64,000 bases of DNA. Source: Lithospermum erythrorhizon (lineage: Eukaryota > Streptophyta > Magnoliopsida > Boraginales > Boraginaceae). A model generated the notes under the pieces. That model had not been told where the DNA came from, did not search any database, and saw nothing but the letters and a program-made list of their open reading frames with translations. Positions within the stretch are counted from its first letter, which is position 1; every line of letters starts with the position of its first letter. Of the stretch, positions 34,980-48,063 are shown one piece after another. The DNA lies in contig JADFUC010001574.1 of the NCBI GenBank assembly GCA_019722365.1, forward strand, positions 62,001-126,000, read 5' to 3'. Position numbers and translations under genes: made by a program.

Positions 34980-36200
34980 ACATGAGCCCCAATACTTCAC
35001 CATAATTAAGGAGTGGGCCGAGCTGGCCCTTGGGAAACCTCCATTGTGCTAAGATGGCACACTAAGCTATTTCTTGAGCCGACTTTAGCCATTGATCTGC
35101 TATTCGGGGCATAAGGAACTAGGCGACATGGGTGGCAGATTCGATGGACGTTAGATTGGTAAGTTAGTTTAGTCGGATTCGGGTTCATTGAGATTAAGTT
35201 AGGCCAGCGTCATTAGGTGACGACTAATGGGTGGGCGGTTTGTCGCGTTGTCGGCACCACGTTCTTTCTGATTGATGGGCGTTAAGTCGGCGTTGGCGCC
35301 ACGTTCGTTAGTGGTTCGTTAAGCGGCGGGCGCGCTAAATTAAAGCAGGGCGTCCGATTGGCGTCTTAGTTGGATTCCGCTTGCGCCGCCGCGGATGTCG
35401 CTTTATTCCTGACGTCCGGTAAGTAGCGTTATGTAAACAATAGCCGTTTAAATAAGATATCCGTTATGTAAACAATAGCCGTTTAATGAAGTTTGATTGC
35501 CACCTGAGCTTCCACAGCCCGATAAGTTTGTGTGGCGATCAAAGGATGAGCGGCGCGGAAAAAAGGATGCAAGATAAAGATGCACTTATGGGTGCACCAA
35601 AAGACATGTTTGATGACGGTGACATCGAACAAAGAACATCATGATGATGATAGAAGAGCAGGAAGAAGATAACAACAATGATTTACTCTATTCGGAGATG
35701 AGTTAGATCAAAGAATGAACTTGTACTTCTTTAATTTATTATGTTGATATTGATGAAACTCGACCCTTTGAACAAAATGTGAGCGACTTAATAAAAGAAA
35801 TAAGTTTATATTTTCATTTCATATTTTATGATTATCTTATTGTCTAAAGTTTTTGATAAAATGAGTCAGCAGGGCGTCCTACATACTTGACGGGGCGTCT
35901 ACATACTTCAGCCGGACGTCTCTACCATACTTTGAGCGGATGTCCTTTACATATACCGCCGAACGGGCGTCACGTAAGCGAAGCGGATGTCGGTCTGGTC
36001 GATGGCGACTTAATTTTAAAGCGGGCGTCGATATGAAGCGGACATCGGCAATTATATTAATAGCAGCGTCCGACGGCAAACCAGACGTCGATGAAAGTCG
36101 ATAAACGATTAATTTTAAGTGGGCCTTGATAAGCGAAGCAGGACACACCGCTTAATCGCGATTTGAGCCCCATAATCCGCTTAATCGCAATTAGTTATTT
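34980..36200. mobile_element. Unclassified repeat with clustered GCGGGCGTC-like motifs
   Basis: Two GC-rich flanks (about 35190-35430 and 35870-36150) contain many GGGCGTC/GGACGTC/GGATGTC words, about ten in the right block, some spaced about 23 bp with TACATACTT between. An AT-richer centre separates them. Both outer sides carry a GAGCCCCA.. word (34985 and 36166). A 23-bp direct duplication TTATGTAAACAATAGCCGTT.. occurs at 35431 and 35463. The layout resembles a non-autonomous DNA transposon with subterminal repeats. Superfamily unknown. Confidence 0.4.
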
Positions 36201-36269
36201 TAACAATAATATAATATGTGATGATGATAAAAAAGATTGGAGGCATACGATGACCGGTCAACAAAGCTA

Positions 36270-36830
36270 GCTTTTAAGATTGTAAAAAGATATTTTGATA
36301 CTGCTAAAGCAACGACCAATCGCTTAGTGTCATTCATACCTTAGTCAATATGCTTTATTGAGAAGAAGATCAACTTCACAGATTGATTATTAAAAATATG
36401 GATAGAAGTAGGGAAAAGTCGTTCTTGCCGTATGGTATGTTGATATCCAATTTCTTGGTAAATGATGGGGTGAATGTGAATAATGAAATGCCTGAATTTG
36501 TGGTTTAACACAAAATTGAGGGGAGCTCCCTTGACCAACCAAGAAATATATATTAAATTGGAAAAAGAATTATTAGTCCATCCCGGAGGTGTATGAATTG
36601 TTCGAGCATGCGTGAAAGAAATTTGGGAACAAAATGGTTGGCAGCGCACTACATTTCCACGAGGATGGACGCGAATCACGGAGATCCGTTTCCCACTGCA
36701 TTCGAGGTCTACAGTGTAACTACTTCGTCTTCTCGTCCGTCCATTGACCGCTTGATTCTAGTCCTATGAGTGACCGTGAGATGTTGTTGGATATATGTAC
36801 AAAGATGCAGATGCAATGTATTCTATATTG
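36270..36830 (+). pseudogene. Plant transposon-protein remnant
   Basis: In the + frame near 36415-36500 the reading LPYGMLISNFLVNDGVNVNN resembles the LPYGM(L/F)LTxIFxxxGVxL block seen in gag-like plant transposon proteins. Stops break it on both sides. The evidence is one motif, so confidence is low. Confidence 0.33.
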
Positions 36831-37595
36831 ATTAAATTATATACACCATCGTTATTTTTATTGAATATTGAAATGTGTAGGTTGGAAAAAATATGCAACT
36901 TGGAATCTGCGGAGGATTGAAGAGATCGTTTAGTTCCGTTGATCTCGACAACTGGTATTGAAAATGTGATATATGGCGTGTATCGAGTATCGCGTCGGCC
37001 CGATCTTCAGCGCCCAATCCCAGGCTGTGAGATGAAGACAAAGAATAATGTTCTATGTTTTTATTTTCTTTTATAAATAGACCTTAGTTTATTTTTGTTT
37101 TATAGATGGATGAACTTTGTGGTTAAATGTTTATGGTATGTTTATTCTATGGATGTTAAAGCGTAGTTCGGATGTTTGAAGTTTGTTTTATGATTTTGTT
37201 GGATTTGATTTAGATATTTATGGGTTTATGTATGTGTGTGGTTTTGTTTTTTTATTGCAATATAGTGTAAATAGGTGTGGCTTTATGATGGATAAAGCTA
37301 TTCTTTTTCCCCGAATCGGATCCACTTCGATCACTTTAGGACGTCATTTAGGATTCGTTAGGCAGGTAAGATCTGCGGGTTGACGGCTTTAGTTAGTGTG
37401 TCAATGGGCGAAATTAGGCCTCGCCAGATCTCCGGTGTACGCGTTAGCGTTCGGCTGCTAAGAAATACTGGATTCGGTGGGCGTGGGCGTAAGGCCAGAT
37501 TCGCGTCCGGACCTTAGCAGGCGTGTGCCGTCCGGCCAACCGTTTGCCGTCTAAGGAACATCCACTTCATGGGTGTTGAGTGTTGACGGTTGATT
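36831..37595. other. Intergenic DNA, no gene seen
   Basis: This stretch is mixed in composition, with GC-richer sequence at 37300-37560. Short ORFs on both strands show no recognisable domain. Confidence 0.5.
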
Positions 37596-39884
37596 GTTTA
37601 ATCATAGAAAATTGGAAAATAACACCCGTTAAATCGTTCTTTTAAATAACAGCCTTACACTGTCAATTGTCTAAAATATTTCTTAAATCTAACATAGCTT
37701 TCTTGTTCAATTATTCAACCACAGCTAACATTTACCATACGCTTCCCTTCTTATTCTTCTTGATTCACACGATTACCAAGTGTTAGCCTATATGACGTCC
37801 TTAGAGGGGGTGAATAAGGACTTAACGGTTGTTAACCGATTTTTCGACTTTTAAAACTTCTTTAATCGATTTCACCCGAAATGGAAACTTTAGTCAAATA
37901 TAACACAATTAACCATATACCAAAGTTTCCAAACTCCTCAAATGAATGCTAGATTAAAGATAAAATAATTAAAACGATCTAGCAATCATTATGTGCAATA
38001 AACGCCCAAAACTCATATTGATCAACATTAACATTAAGCTCATTCATGCATAATACGATTAAAACCATTCAGCAGTTGTGATGATCGATCTAACAATCTA
38101 TATAACATATCGCGATTCAAAACATGGGTATATACTAGGTGAGTTTAAGACATTCTTGATAGAAAGTTTAATTATAATTTGATGATTAAAGATACTAACA
38201 ATTAAGTTAGATTTGATAGAATCAAACTATCCCTAATAATGAATATTAAATTAGAATAATATAGGATATTCGGTTTGGCTCGATTAAACTTGTTCTATCG
38301 ATACTCTGAGAGTTAATTCAATTATGTACGACATATTCAATTAGTAGCATCGATAGCATATAATGTCGAATCCTAGCAATTCTAGCAACTATATCAATAG
38401 ACTAGAAAATAAAGTAGGGATAGAAGATGCAAACTACACAAGGCATGTACGAGGTTCGTTAATGCACACATCCTCGATCAGACTCCTCGCGCCCAGAACT
38501 TTCTCTAGAATCCACTAGATGGTGCTTAGCACAAATGTTGGTGAAGTCAAACCAGCCTTACAACCTTTAGCTCCTTGCTAAGAACCCAAGCCGCAACCCG
38601 AGTTTCAACTCTTAGTGCACCACTAAGAGCCAAGGAATCATCCTAGGATTTCCTCTATCAGTGAGTCACAACTCCGCTACCTCGAGGCACTATGTCCTAT
38701 TGCTTGATCTGCAGCCTCGGCACTCACACGGCAACTCCTCAGATTCTTAGCAGGTAAGCCTCGCAGCACCTCGGACCTTGAGCCTCGGTATGAAGAACTT
38801 AAAATCTAACTTAATGGAACATCTCTTTTATAGAATAGAGATTGTTGTTTTATCACGATTTAAATGCTCTTTCGATAGACTCTGATAAGATTACAATTTA
38901 AGAACATTTATAACTTCTTACATTGAGTAGATATGAAGTGAAGTTTGTTGAACTCCTTGTTGAGTAGATCACGACTTTGAAGCTTGTTGAACTCCTTGTT
39001 GGAAGTAGATATGTGACTTTGAGATCTTGAACTCCCTAATATTTGAGCATTTCGTGAAACACACCTTGAATGCTCGCAGGCTTTCCCACATTTCTCATTT
39101 TAAAGTGTAGGCTAAACCAAACTCGCGCTCTCTTTGATGAAGCAAAGCTCATATGTTTGAGAGATTTGGTGTTTGAAGATGAGAAATAAAACCTTTGAAT
39201 GATGTATTTTTAGCTCAAAAATGTTTGGGAAGAGTTGGGGAAGAAGATAGAAGATTTGGGGATTTTATAGTGATGAAAATGGAGATCAAACGGTAAAAAA
39301 TGGCTATTTTCGACATCCGTGAGACCTGCGTCGAGATGCTAAGGTCTACGATACGGTCCTTATAGAAGTTTTCTCAAAAACCATTTTTTCGGTCATCGAG
39401 GACCTCGCCAAGGACCACGTGGTCTGGGATCTCGCCAATAATTTTGAGAAACTTAAAATACATTATTTCCACGTTATAACTAGATTTTGAAGATTCAAAA
39501 GGCGTTGAGCTCTTTTGAAACTCTTTTAAATATTAAGATTTTAAAATATTTTATTTTGACAAAACATCTTCACAAAACTTTGGCTTAACTTAACAACTTT
39601 TTGTCAATAATGATTTGAAAAATATCTCCCAAATAAGCGCTTCAATCAAGATCAAGGAAGGAAAGTAAAGTTAGATTCAAGCCATAACTTTTTACCTATG
39701 ATTAGAAACACGTCAATATTCATCTCTTCCAGTATATCTTGATTCTTCGTTAGCTCTTCTACTTGGTCCTTTCATGACCGGTAGATGGACGATCTTCCCT
39801 ATTTGTATTCTTCACTTTGAAGCTTTGTAGTTGATTCTTCTTTTCTCATCACCATAATCGTCTTTTTGAATTTATTCACCTTGA

Positions 39885-40080
39885 AGCTCATGACATTTCT
39901 TCATTGTCTTGATACCTTGATCTTTTGTGCTTGTTTGATATGAATATCAACTGCGTCCAACCAAGCACCTTTTAATATGCCTTAAAGCTCATGACATTTC
40001 TTCGTTGTCTTGATGCCTTGATCTTGTCTTTGTTTGATATGAATATCAACTGCGTCCGACAAGCACCTTTCTAACATGCC
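39885..40080 (+). repeat. ~100-bp tandem duplication inside the MULE
   Basis: AAGCTCATGACATTTCTTC..TTGTCTTGAT.CCTTGATCTT, followed by TTTGATATGAATATCAACTG and CGTCC, occurs twice in a row (about 39885-39975 and 39985-40075) with few differences. Confidence 0.8.
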
Positions 40081-40373
40081 TATGAAATAAATCACTTAGC
40101 ATGTTGAATAGTAAATCGATGTTTAAGAGTAAATACAAAGCCCAGGTTATGCAGACTCGTAGTCGGCCTTGAAGTACTACCACCAAAATCGAAACCACCT
40201 CCATCCATAATTAAGCCGAAATTGAGATAGGGGAGGCGTCGGCAGTTTGAAGGGGAGCCAGTCGACGGGTTCTGAGTAAGAACAATGATAAGGCGATATT
40301 TGAGAGGATCTAAAGGGGGTGATACGATTGGGGAGAAGGGAAGATTAGTGTAGGTCGTTAGATTGAGTAGAAG

Positions 40374-40433
40374 GGGAGTGGGGGTGGGGTGGGGTGAGTG
40401 TAGTAGGGAAGAGGGGTTGGGGTGGGGGGTGTG
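40374..40433 (+). repeat. G-rich tract near the MULE right TIR
   Basis: This region holds several runs of three to six G separated by short spacers, e.g. GGGGAGTGGGGGTGGGGTGG, on the + strand. It could form a G-quadruplex. That is an inference from composition. Confidence 0.6.
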
Positions 40434-40585
40434 GAGGTGAAGAAGATGAAGGGTGTTAGATTTTAAGGGATATTTTAGATAATTGACAATGTAGGAGTGC
40501 TATTTAAGCAAAGGATTTAGGATGGGTATTAAAAATTAAATTTTTTGTCAAGGGGCGCTATTTTCTCAATTTTCTCGTTTAATCA

Positions 40586-42927
40586 AAGAGTCTTCTTATA
40601 TATTACGATACATTTTTTTAACAATAATCCATTTAACTAAGAAACGTCATTAAAAAATCAACCAAACATATTGCATCAATATGCCATCTTTCGTTCAACA
40701 TGTAATACACCAAAGTTAAATACAAAATAATGATTAATTTTAACATCTAATACGTTAAGAAATATATCACTATCGTTTTTCTTTCGGGGAATCATCACCT
40801 GATACGTGTATATTGATATTAAATTGTGCGATATTACTAACATGAACTACACTGCACAAAGATCATGCTTTTGAAGACTATACTTCGACGTTGCCAATGG
40901 GTTTCATTACATGACATGAAAGAGTAAATCTGGTTTTTTTTAAATTAGCGATGATAAGAGTATTACAACTTATGGGTATTACAATACCAACTAATATAGA
41001 ATTAGAGAATACTATTAAAAATAAAATATATATTGAGATTGAATCGGAAGCTTGATTGGAAGCTTGAGATGAATGTCGCAACTTGAAAGGCTTCTTCAAA
41101 CTATTAAATGTTGTAATTGTGCATTTCCATTACTTGAAAGGCTTCTTCAAAGTTACTCGAAATAACTTCTCCTTCTCCGCAAATATAATTTCACATTATG
41201 GACAGACCAACAATTGATACCCCACTATTACTACCATTTCAGACAACCTGATGATAACTAGACAAGGACATTTCCGGGTCCATAGACACTTTAACATGGT
41301 CACAACGTGCAAAACACACAAGCACTATCTAACATTTTTATTGGACAACACTATATTTTCGTCTTAACATCACTTGATTGTGGTTGCCAACATAGATTTA
41401 AATTTTTAAATGTAACATCTTGATTAGTTTGTAACATGATTTAAATTTTAAAAGATGAATTATTTTCAATTTAAATTTTTCCTCTCTTTTTTTCCTTTCT
41501 TTTTCTCCAATTAAGAAAAGAAAAGAAACAATTATTATGTAATTATATTAACGTGTTTTGGAACATACTAGATTACTTCGTCAACTAATAAAGACATTAT
41601 CTATAATGATAGTAGTGAAACTAATTTTAATTATTCCATTTTATTGATAATGAAATTTTATTTTTAGTGAAATATAGTTTCAAAATTTATAGAGTATGAT
41701 ATTAGTTATATTGATGTGTATAAATAGATCGGATCATTAAAATACAAAATTATTATTATATATATTTCGCAATTCAATACCGCTTTAAGAATACAATTAT
41801 GACTCAATTTAATAAATAATTTAATATAGAGCTAACACAATTTTAATTTATCATATTGTAGAAAGATTTATATTTAACTATTTGATTTATATTGCAAGAA
41901 GTTTTACAACTCTAACCGATTAGGTGATGAAATATTAAAAGACCACATATTGTTAAAATGGTCCGACCTATTAACACACTTATCTTGAGTTGTAATTTTT
42001 TTCAAACATATAGTTAAATTTTTTGGTAAATTAGTTTTGTAATTACTTTTCAAATTATATGAAGTAGAATAGTTTATTATTGAAGTTACTAAAGTTGAAG
42101 CCCATGATCTCAAGTACCATAAATTTTTGGAGAATAAATTAACATATATATATTTTAATAATTAATATTATTTCAACAATCTATCTAATTATTCTTTCTT
42201 AGCCGTTTTTTCCCATTATATTATATTATTTTAATAATTAATATTACCATCAATTAATACAAAGTAATATAAAAATAATTATTGAATCACAATTCGCTCA
42301 CAGCGGGCTGATAGCAATTTATCTTAACCAATAAATTTAGTTAGTTTAATAAGGCATATATGAAGAAACATGTGTTTAATAAGAGTATTAATTTAGTAGG
42401 AGTATTAGTATTATTTTCATAGTATATCTTGTAAATATATTTTTCTTGCAATTTTTATAGAGAAAATGATTTAGAAATTAATAGTGTGAAAACAGAAGAA
42501 ACTGACGAAACACAAAATTTATTCGGACTTTTATATATGTTAGAGATTAGAGATATCTTTTAATATATATAACTTATTTTGAGTTTCCAATATTTTACAA
42601 TGTTTCTTAAATGTATCCATAACATTTCCGAAACATTTCTTATTTTTAACATTCCGAAAACGAAACTTTGAACCATGATTTCTAATAACTATCTCCAACA
42701 TTAGATTTACACAATCATGCAGCTCAAAATGCTTTTTCTCATCTATTAGATCATACTAGCTCATTCGAAAACGAAACATATCCCCAAGTAAGCACATGAA
42801 AATGAAAGGGGAAGAAAAGAAATATAACTGGAAGAACACCACACAGCAAGAAACTGGTCCCAATTGATGGAACATATCCTGCAAAGAAACCTCTCCTACT
42901 TTACTTCATTAACTTTCAGCAATTAGG
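40586..42927. other. AT-rich intergenic DNA
   Basis: This is the spacer between the MULE and the 3' end of the ELMO gene. A short direct repeat ACTTGAAAGGCTTCTTCAAA occurs at about 41081 and 41135. No gene, RNA or terminal repeat was recognised. Confidence 0.55.
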
Positions 42928-45900
42928 CTACCGACTAAGAAGATCGTATGATGGTAAATCTTCAAGCTGTGTAACGTCCTCCATCAGAATTTCTCTTTCC
43001 AATTGTCGTCGGGTGGCCTTCATCACAGCCTGCGATGAACATAAAGAGTACTGAGGTTTTTACAAATAAACAGCTATGGATCAAGATGAATAAAAGAATG
43101 ACGAGAATGAGTATGATGACACTGTAACGGTAACGGACCTACTTACTTTTAATCTAACAGATAACTTTGAGAAGAGACAATAAAAATAGTATAAGACTAC
43201 AATACAGTAAAGCATACATTAAAATCCATGTATGATGCATGCATGGACAGCCATTGATTGTCCATCAGCTTGAATGTGATGCAATAGAGCAGGTCGAATG
43301 CTGATTCATTTTCTGTAGAAAGTCCAAATAAAAAGTCATGTGAAAGAAGCCTCATTTAGTTAGAATCGGTCAAAATCAGTTCTCGACTAATTCGTAAATA
43401 TCAGAATAGCTTGCAAAACAAAAGCTGAGAGAAAATAAATGATCTGAGAGTTGAAATATAAGATGAATGGATACAATGTAAACAATACCTGAAAGAAACT
43501 TCAAGAAGGTTGCCCCTACCAAATTCCGTGGATTACCTACATGATCAGAGAACATAATCAAATAATTAGAAATGTAGAAGGAGACACTGATCGTTTCCAG
43601 ATATACCACAGATGTTGAGGAAGATTGATCTTGTGAAATATTTCCAGATTTTACAAAAATATACTACTGAAAGCAGACCTGCTTCTAAATCTAGCATCTG
43701 AATAAGCATAAACGTGATATTTACACCAGCAACAGCAAATGGGTATTCCCACAAAGCCCGATCACCTTCTTGCTTTTGCAGAAGGTCCTGGAAAGATTTT
43801 GGAAAATCCAGCGGAAAATGAAGTCAATGATCTTATATGACATGCAATGTATATACACTAAACAGCACAAACATATGATGTATTCAACTAAAAACGAAAC
43901 ATGAAAGGACTGAACATATACACATGTGGATGAATACTTATTTCTTTTTTCAATAAAAAAAGATCTTCAACAAACAGTAAGTACCTAAGCATCACGAGAA
44001 TGAATGAAATTACAAGGTTTTTGAATGAATTCATATTTATGGGTGGTAAGAAAAGGAACTTGTCATAACTCATAACATATTATTCTATAGCTGGATAATT
44101 TTCATGTTATTTTACAAAACCAAACCAAACCTTATCCAACTAAGTGTGGTTGGTTCATGTTATTTGCCAGAAGGATAAAAAAAGAGTCTGCAATAAGAAT
44201 CGCTAAGTTCTATAATATTTAGTTGTGCATGTTTAGAAGAAAGAAACAATTGACAACAAACACATAAAATCTAAAAGGGGGAAGAAATAGGACAGGAAAC
44301 ACAAATCTGGGGTAGAAAATGCACAAAGGAGAATTTTAATATAAAAATATTGAAAATAAATATGAGATAGTCAAGCAGAGGAAACAAGAAGGAGACATAT
44401 AAAGTTAAAGGTGGTCATTGAGAAAATACATTTTCCTTTTACAGAAGTGAGCAAGTTGACTTCGATGTACACCATGCAAGAATGAAAATAACATCATAAT
44501 AGTGTCCAAAATAGATCACTGTTCCACACATATAACAAATCGTATTGGGAAGCTATAAACTTCCAAGTCAAGATGCTAAACAAAATAGATCATTTTATAA
44601 GATTTAGATAGGAGATATTATTTGTATGTAACTTCTTCCACGTATTATAGCAATCGCACTGGTCAAGTAATTACTTGGGAAATAATATTAAGGTCAAAGT
44701 TAGAGATCTAAAGAGAAGATTTTGGAAAGTTCTTAGCAAAGAATAACAAGTTCTCCAGTGAGATAAATCCACCGCCCCTGCATCGATACCAAAAATCACA
44801 TTGTAAGAGAGAATGCATGTAAGGACTTGGCCAGAGTCTTTCAAACATGAAATAAATGAAGAGCTACTGTTCTACCTAAAGTCCGTGGCTGGATCTTTTC
44901 CTTGCCAACCCATTTCCTTCCACTGTTCAGATATTAACCCAAGGAGTTCTTCTCCAGGAAAGGCAGCATACCACAACTCTCTCAAAGCCTCCTGCACAAA
45001 CCTCGAAAATCAAAATCAAATTAACAAGGTTTATATGCACTGATAAAAGAAAATTTCTTTCGGTGAAGCTGTACCTGATGTTCAGGGTTTGAACTATCAT
45101 ATTGAACATTAATACGGACCTGCAGTTTCTGCAAGCATTCTTCCTGCAGTTATAAGAGAATAAACAGCCTGATTTATAATGAAGGCTTTGAAAATGAGAT
45201 TTCATCACAAGTTATATCACATAAGTCCTTCATATGAAGTTTGTGGGGTTTAATATATAAACACACTAGCATGTTACCTGATCAGGCGTCAGATCAAAAG
45301 AAGGACGCGCATCACTATCTCTTCTCTGAGCACATACACAAGACAAGCCCTTACCGAGCCATGCTGCAGAACCTGCAACAACGTCGACTGTAACAAAAGT
45401 GAATTTAAATTCACTTTATTACTAGAATTTGTGCTTCAAATTCAGTAGTCATCATACCAGTTCCTTTAGCAAACAAAAGACGTAATACAATAAATTCAAA
45501 TAATTAATATTAAAACAATTTCAATAAACAAACAACTAAATAGTGACTGTTCTGCATCTCACATAGGACACACGACGGCAGTAATCGATTTCATTATGGT
45601 TCGCAATAAGATTGTGACAGCAAACAAGATAAAATACAGCACAGATTAATGTGTAATCAAGTTTGCCATATATGTAACCACATTATCCAGAGGCAGAAAA
45701 CTCATATAAAAGATAAAACAGAAAAATATTAAAAATATTAATTTATCAAGAAACAGATCCAAAAACAATGAATTATCACTCCTATTTCACATATTATGAG
45801 GCACAAAACAAAACAAAATCTCAAAAATGCAGACACTTTCTTGATATTCATATAGTTACACAAATAAAGTTTATATGTATTCATATGAACGAATATAGGA

Positions 45901-46377
45901 AAGCTAAACCAAAAATAGAAACATATTCAATCTATCCCAAGAAGATCGTCCACTTTAATTATCAACGATCAACATTAACAAAACCGTTAAGCGCTGATGG
46001 ATATTATACAGTAGTTGGGTTCAGGTCATTCTCAGGAATAAACTTTTTTAGAAAAAACAAAACGATCACAGTTAACAAATTTGTATCTTCAACTGCATAA
46101 ATAACTTGGATTTCAATTACATTAATTTATAAAATAGCTTCTGAATATTATTCAACATACATAAAGATACTTTAGTTCAACCATCAGAAATCAAAACTCG
46201 ATAAAGTTAATCGAATAGCCTAGTGAAAAAGAAATGTGATACGTTCGAAATGAAAAGTAGACAATCTTTTTGGGACATAAAAAAAGAAGAAAAGGAATTA
46301 CCAGAAGTTGAATGGGTATGGAGGCCTTGAGATATCCTCCTGACAATACAAAGACCCCCTCCCTCTCTATCATTCAT
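42928..46377 (-). CDS. ELMO/CED-12 domain-containing protein
   Basis: ELMOD-type proteins act as GAPs for Arf-family GTPases in animals. Plant members include MCR/ELMOD_A, which set pollen aperture pattern in Arabidopsis. Exons on - : 46377-46302, 45372-45278, 45143-45075, 44991-44876, 44777-~44716, ~43792-43679, 43536-43489, 43312-43218 and 43029-42928, about 258 residues, ending PSYDLLSR. The ELMO domain runs from EALRELW (residue ~81) to the C-terminus. It includes the hallmark W-x3-GW-x4-P-x-TDFRGGG-x3-L, with the putative catalytic Arg near residue 119 created across the exon 4/5 junction, and EYPFAVAGVNITFMLIQMLD, ENESAFDLLYC and QWLSMHASYMDFN. All junctions are GT-AG except exon 5/6. 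There no donor GT is seen and a 13-bp direct repeat marks both ends of the gap. Removing one repeat plus the gap restores a continuous FFAKNFPKSFQDLLQKQ reading. Confidence 0.9.
43793..44728 (-). other. Non-canonical intron or insertion in the ELMO gene
   Basis: AAGATTTTGGAAA (+ strand letters) occurs at 43793-43805 and 44716-44728. On the sense strand both copies read F-P-K-S in frame, preceded by N at the right copy and followed by F-Q-D-L-L at the left. Continuing from the right copy meets a TAG within three codons. No GT lies where a donor is needed. The gap is about 923 bp and non-coding. It could be an intron with unusual borders, a GC-AG intron starting at GCTAAG that drops nine residues, or an inserted element with a target duplication. 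Confidence 0.6.
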
Positions 46378-47400
46378 CCCACTGTTGTCAGAACTTCCAA
46401 AAGGTGAAAAACAATGTTTAACTAAAGACTTATCAAATCACCAAATTTGTACATATTCAATAGAAAATTAACAGAATGGAAAAAATATGAGATTGGTTTT
46501 TTATGTCTTTATTTATTGTTTTGGTGATTTCTTGAAACGGTTGAGAAATGTTGGGGTGGTTGAAACCGTTTGAAGATCTAGAGGTAAAAGGGCATTGGGG
46601 AATGGCATATATGAACTCTCTTTATAATACAGTTTGAGTTATGCCAAAGGCTTATTATTATCAAAAAATGTGAAATGGTTATGGATCACGAACGAGTTAA
46701 TCGTGGCAGGAATGTGTATTATGAATTATGTATATGTATGTGTACGTATAGCTCTAAAGTAATGTGTATGGAGGTGAATATTGAAATGTGTATATCTTTA
46801 TTTGATGATTATGATGTGGGTTTTGTTGGAAAGGGATTGTTGAGTTGGGTGGCTTGCGCGTCTGTGCTGAGGGAGAGAGAGAGAGATTTGGCTAGACTTT
46901 TTATGTGATTTATATAGTCATCTTGAATTCTTGATAGGGGAAATGGTTCTCGAAAAGGGCCTTTTTGAGTCTTGATTATCTAACATTAAGCTTAATTTCT
47001 TTTGAGTACTCCAATTATAGAGTTGGGTTACTTGTTTATGAGTCGAGCAATTCGCTTGGCTCGGGAGCTGAGGATCGAAGCTCGGCTGAATTGGCGAATT
47101 AGGTGTGCCGACTTTCAAGCGCGCGTGCTTCGGTGGTATTTAGCCAAATGGGATTGATGGTACCGTCGCGCGTTAAATGCGTATTGTAATTTTACATTTT
47201 GATTTCACTTTATTATTATTATTTTGTTATCAATATCTCTTTTATTAAAGTTAATCTCGATTATAAATTAATGGTTTTGCTTTTCAAGTTAAATGTTAAT
47301 TTAATTTATTATTAATTGATTAAGTAGACTAAATCTATGTTAACCTGATAGTTGAGTCTTGTTTGAAGGCAGAGGCAGCCAGTAAAAATGTAATTTCAGA
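46378..47400. other. Upstream region of the ELMO gene
   Basis: This is the 5' flank of the - strand ELMO gene. It contains a GAGAGAGAGAGAT tract at about 46873 and a patch with GAGTCGAGC..GCTTGGCTCGGGAGCTGAGG words at about 47040-47090, resembling the ends of the small insertion at 20955-21335. No coding sequence was recognised. Confidence 0.45.
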
Positions 47401-48063
47401 CAATTTCGTTTACAACTTTAACTCAAATTTTGATTTCATGTTGGCATTGGATCTAGATTGCTTTGTTAAATTCCTAAAATATCTCCGTTTAATCTGCAAC
47501 TTTAGATGATCCAAAATTGAATGATTTAATAGTTTGGAATGAAGCTCCATTCTTAAATAATTTTTTTTATAGATAAAGCAAGTTAAACTTCGAATCATCC
47601 ATTCATGGTTTGATCAGATAAGTTCATTCAAATTATTGAAATTATATTAAGTATCTTTACAGGTGACAATAATGATCACGTTTAATATTTACAGTGTTAA
47701 TTAATCTTCATGAAGGTTTTTATTAAGCTAGAAGTGAAAATATGTTAATAATAGATATTGGTCTGTTCACAGCATGAAGTTGATGAGATCTTTCTTGTTA
47801 TTTTCTTGGTTCCTTGGGTTCTTATCATAATGGATTTGATTGTCTTTGATAACTTTTTTTATTCTTCTGTGATACATATTGATGAGCCAAATGGGGTTAG
47901 CATTCAATGAGATTCCAATGCAAATTTTGGCGTCTCTTCTTGAGCAGTTTCTCGAACAATTAGATTCTTTAAGAGGATGAGGAGTATTATAAGAGGGAGA
48001 ATGGATTACTTCTTGGTTTTTATTGTTTGTAGAGTTGATTTTTTGCCTAGACTTAGAGGATTT

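Larger units (their letters stand above)
37605..40576. mobile_element. Mutator-like element (MULE) with long TIRs and 9-bp TSD
   Basis: The left end (37605-~37700) and the reverse complement of the right end (~40450-40576) align over about 100 bases: AGAAAATTGGAAAATAACACCC against GAGAAAATTGAGAAAATAGC, and AC(A/T)(T/C)TGTCAATT(G/A)TCTAAAATAT in both. A perfect 9-bp duplication GTTTAATCA lies immediately outside each end (37596-37604 and 40577-40585), diagnostic of Mutator-type transposition. No transposase is visible, so it is non-autonomous. Its interior appears to hold LTR-derived sequence from about 37785, with the word AGAGGGGGTGAATAAGGACT. Confidence 0.88.

Noticed and set aside
42600..42900. 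Extra 3' exon of the ELMO gene
   Set aside because: The reading frame ends with a family-typical SYDLLSR and a TAG at 42928. Downstream sequence has no coding signal.
45768..46100. 110-codon + strand ORF within the ELMO gene
   Set aside because: It falls in the first intron of the ELMO gene on the opposite strand, has AT-rich codons and no motif.
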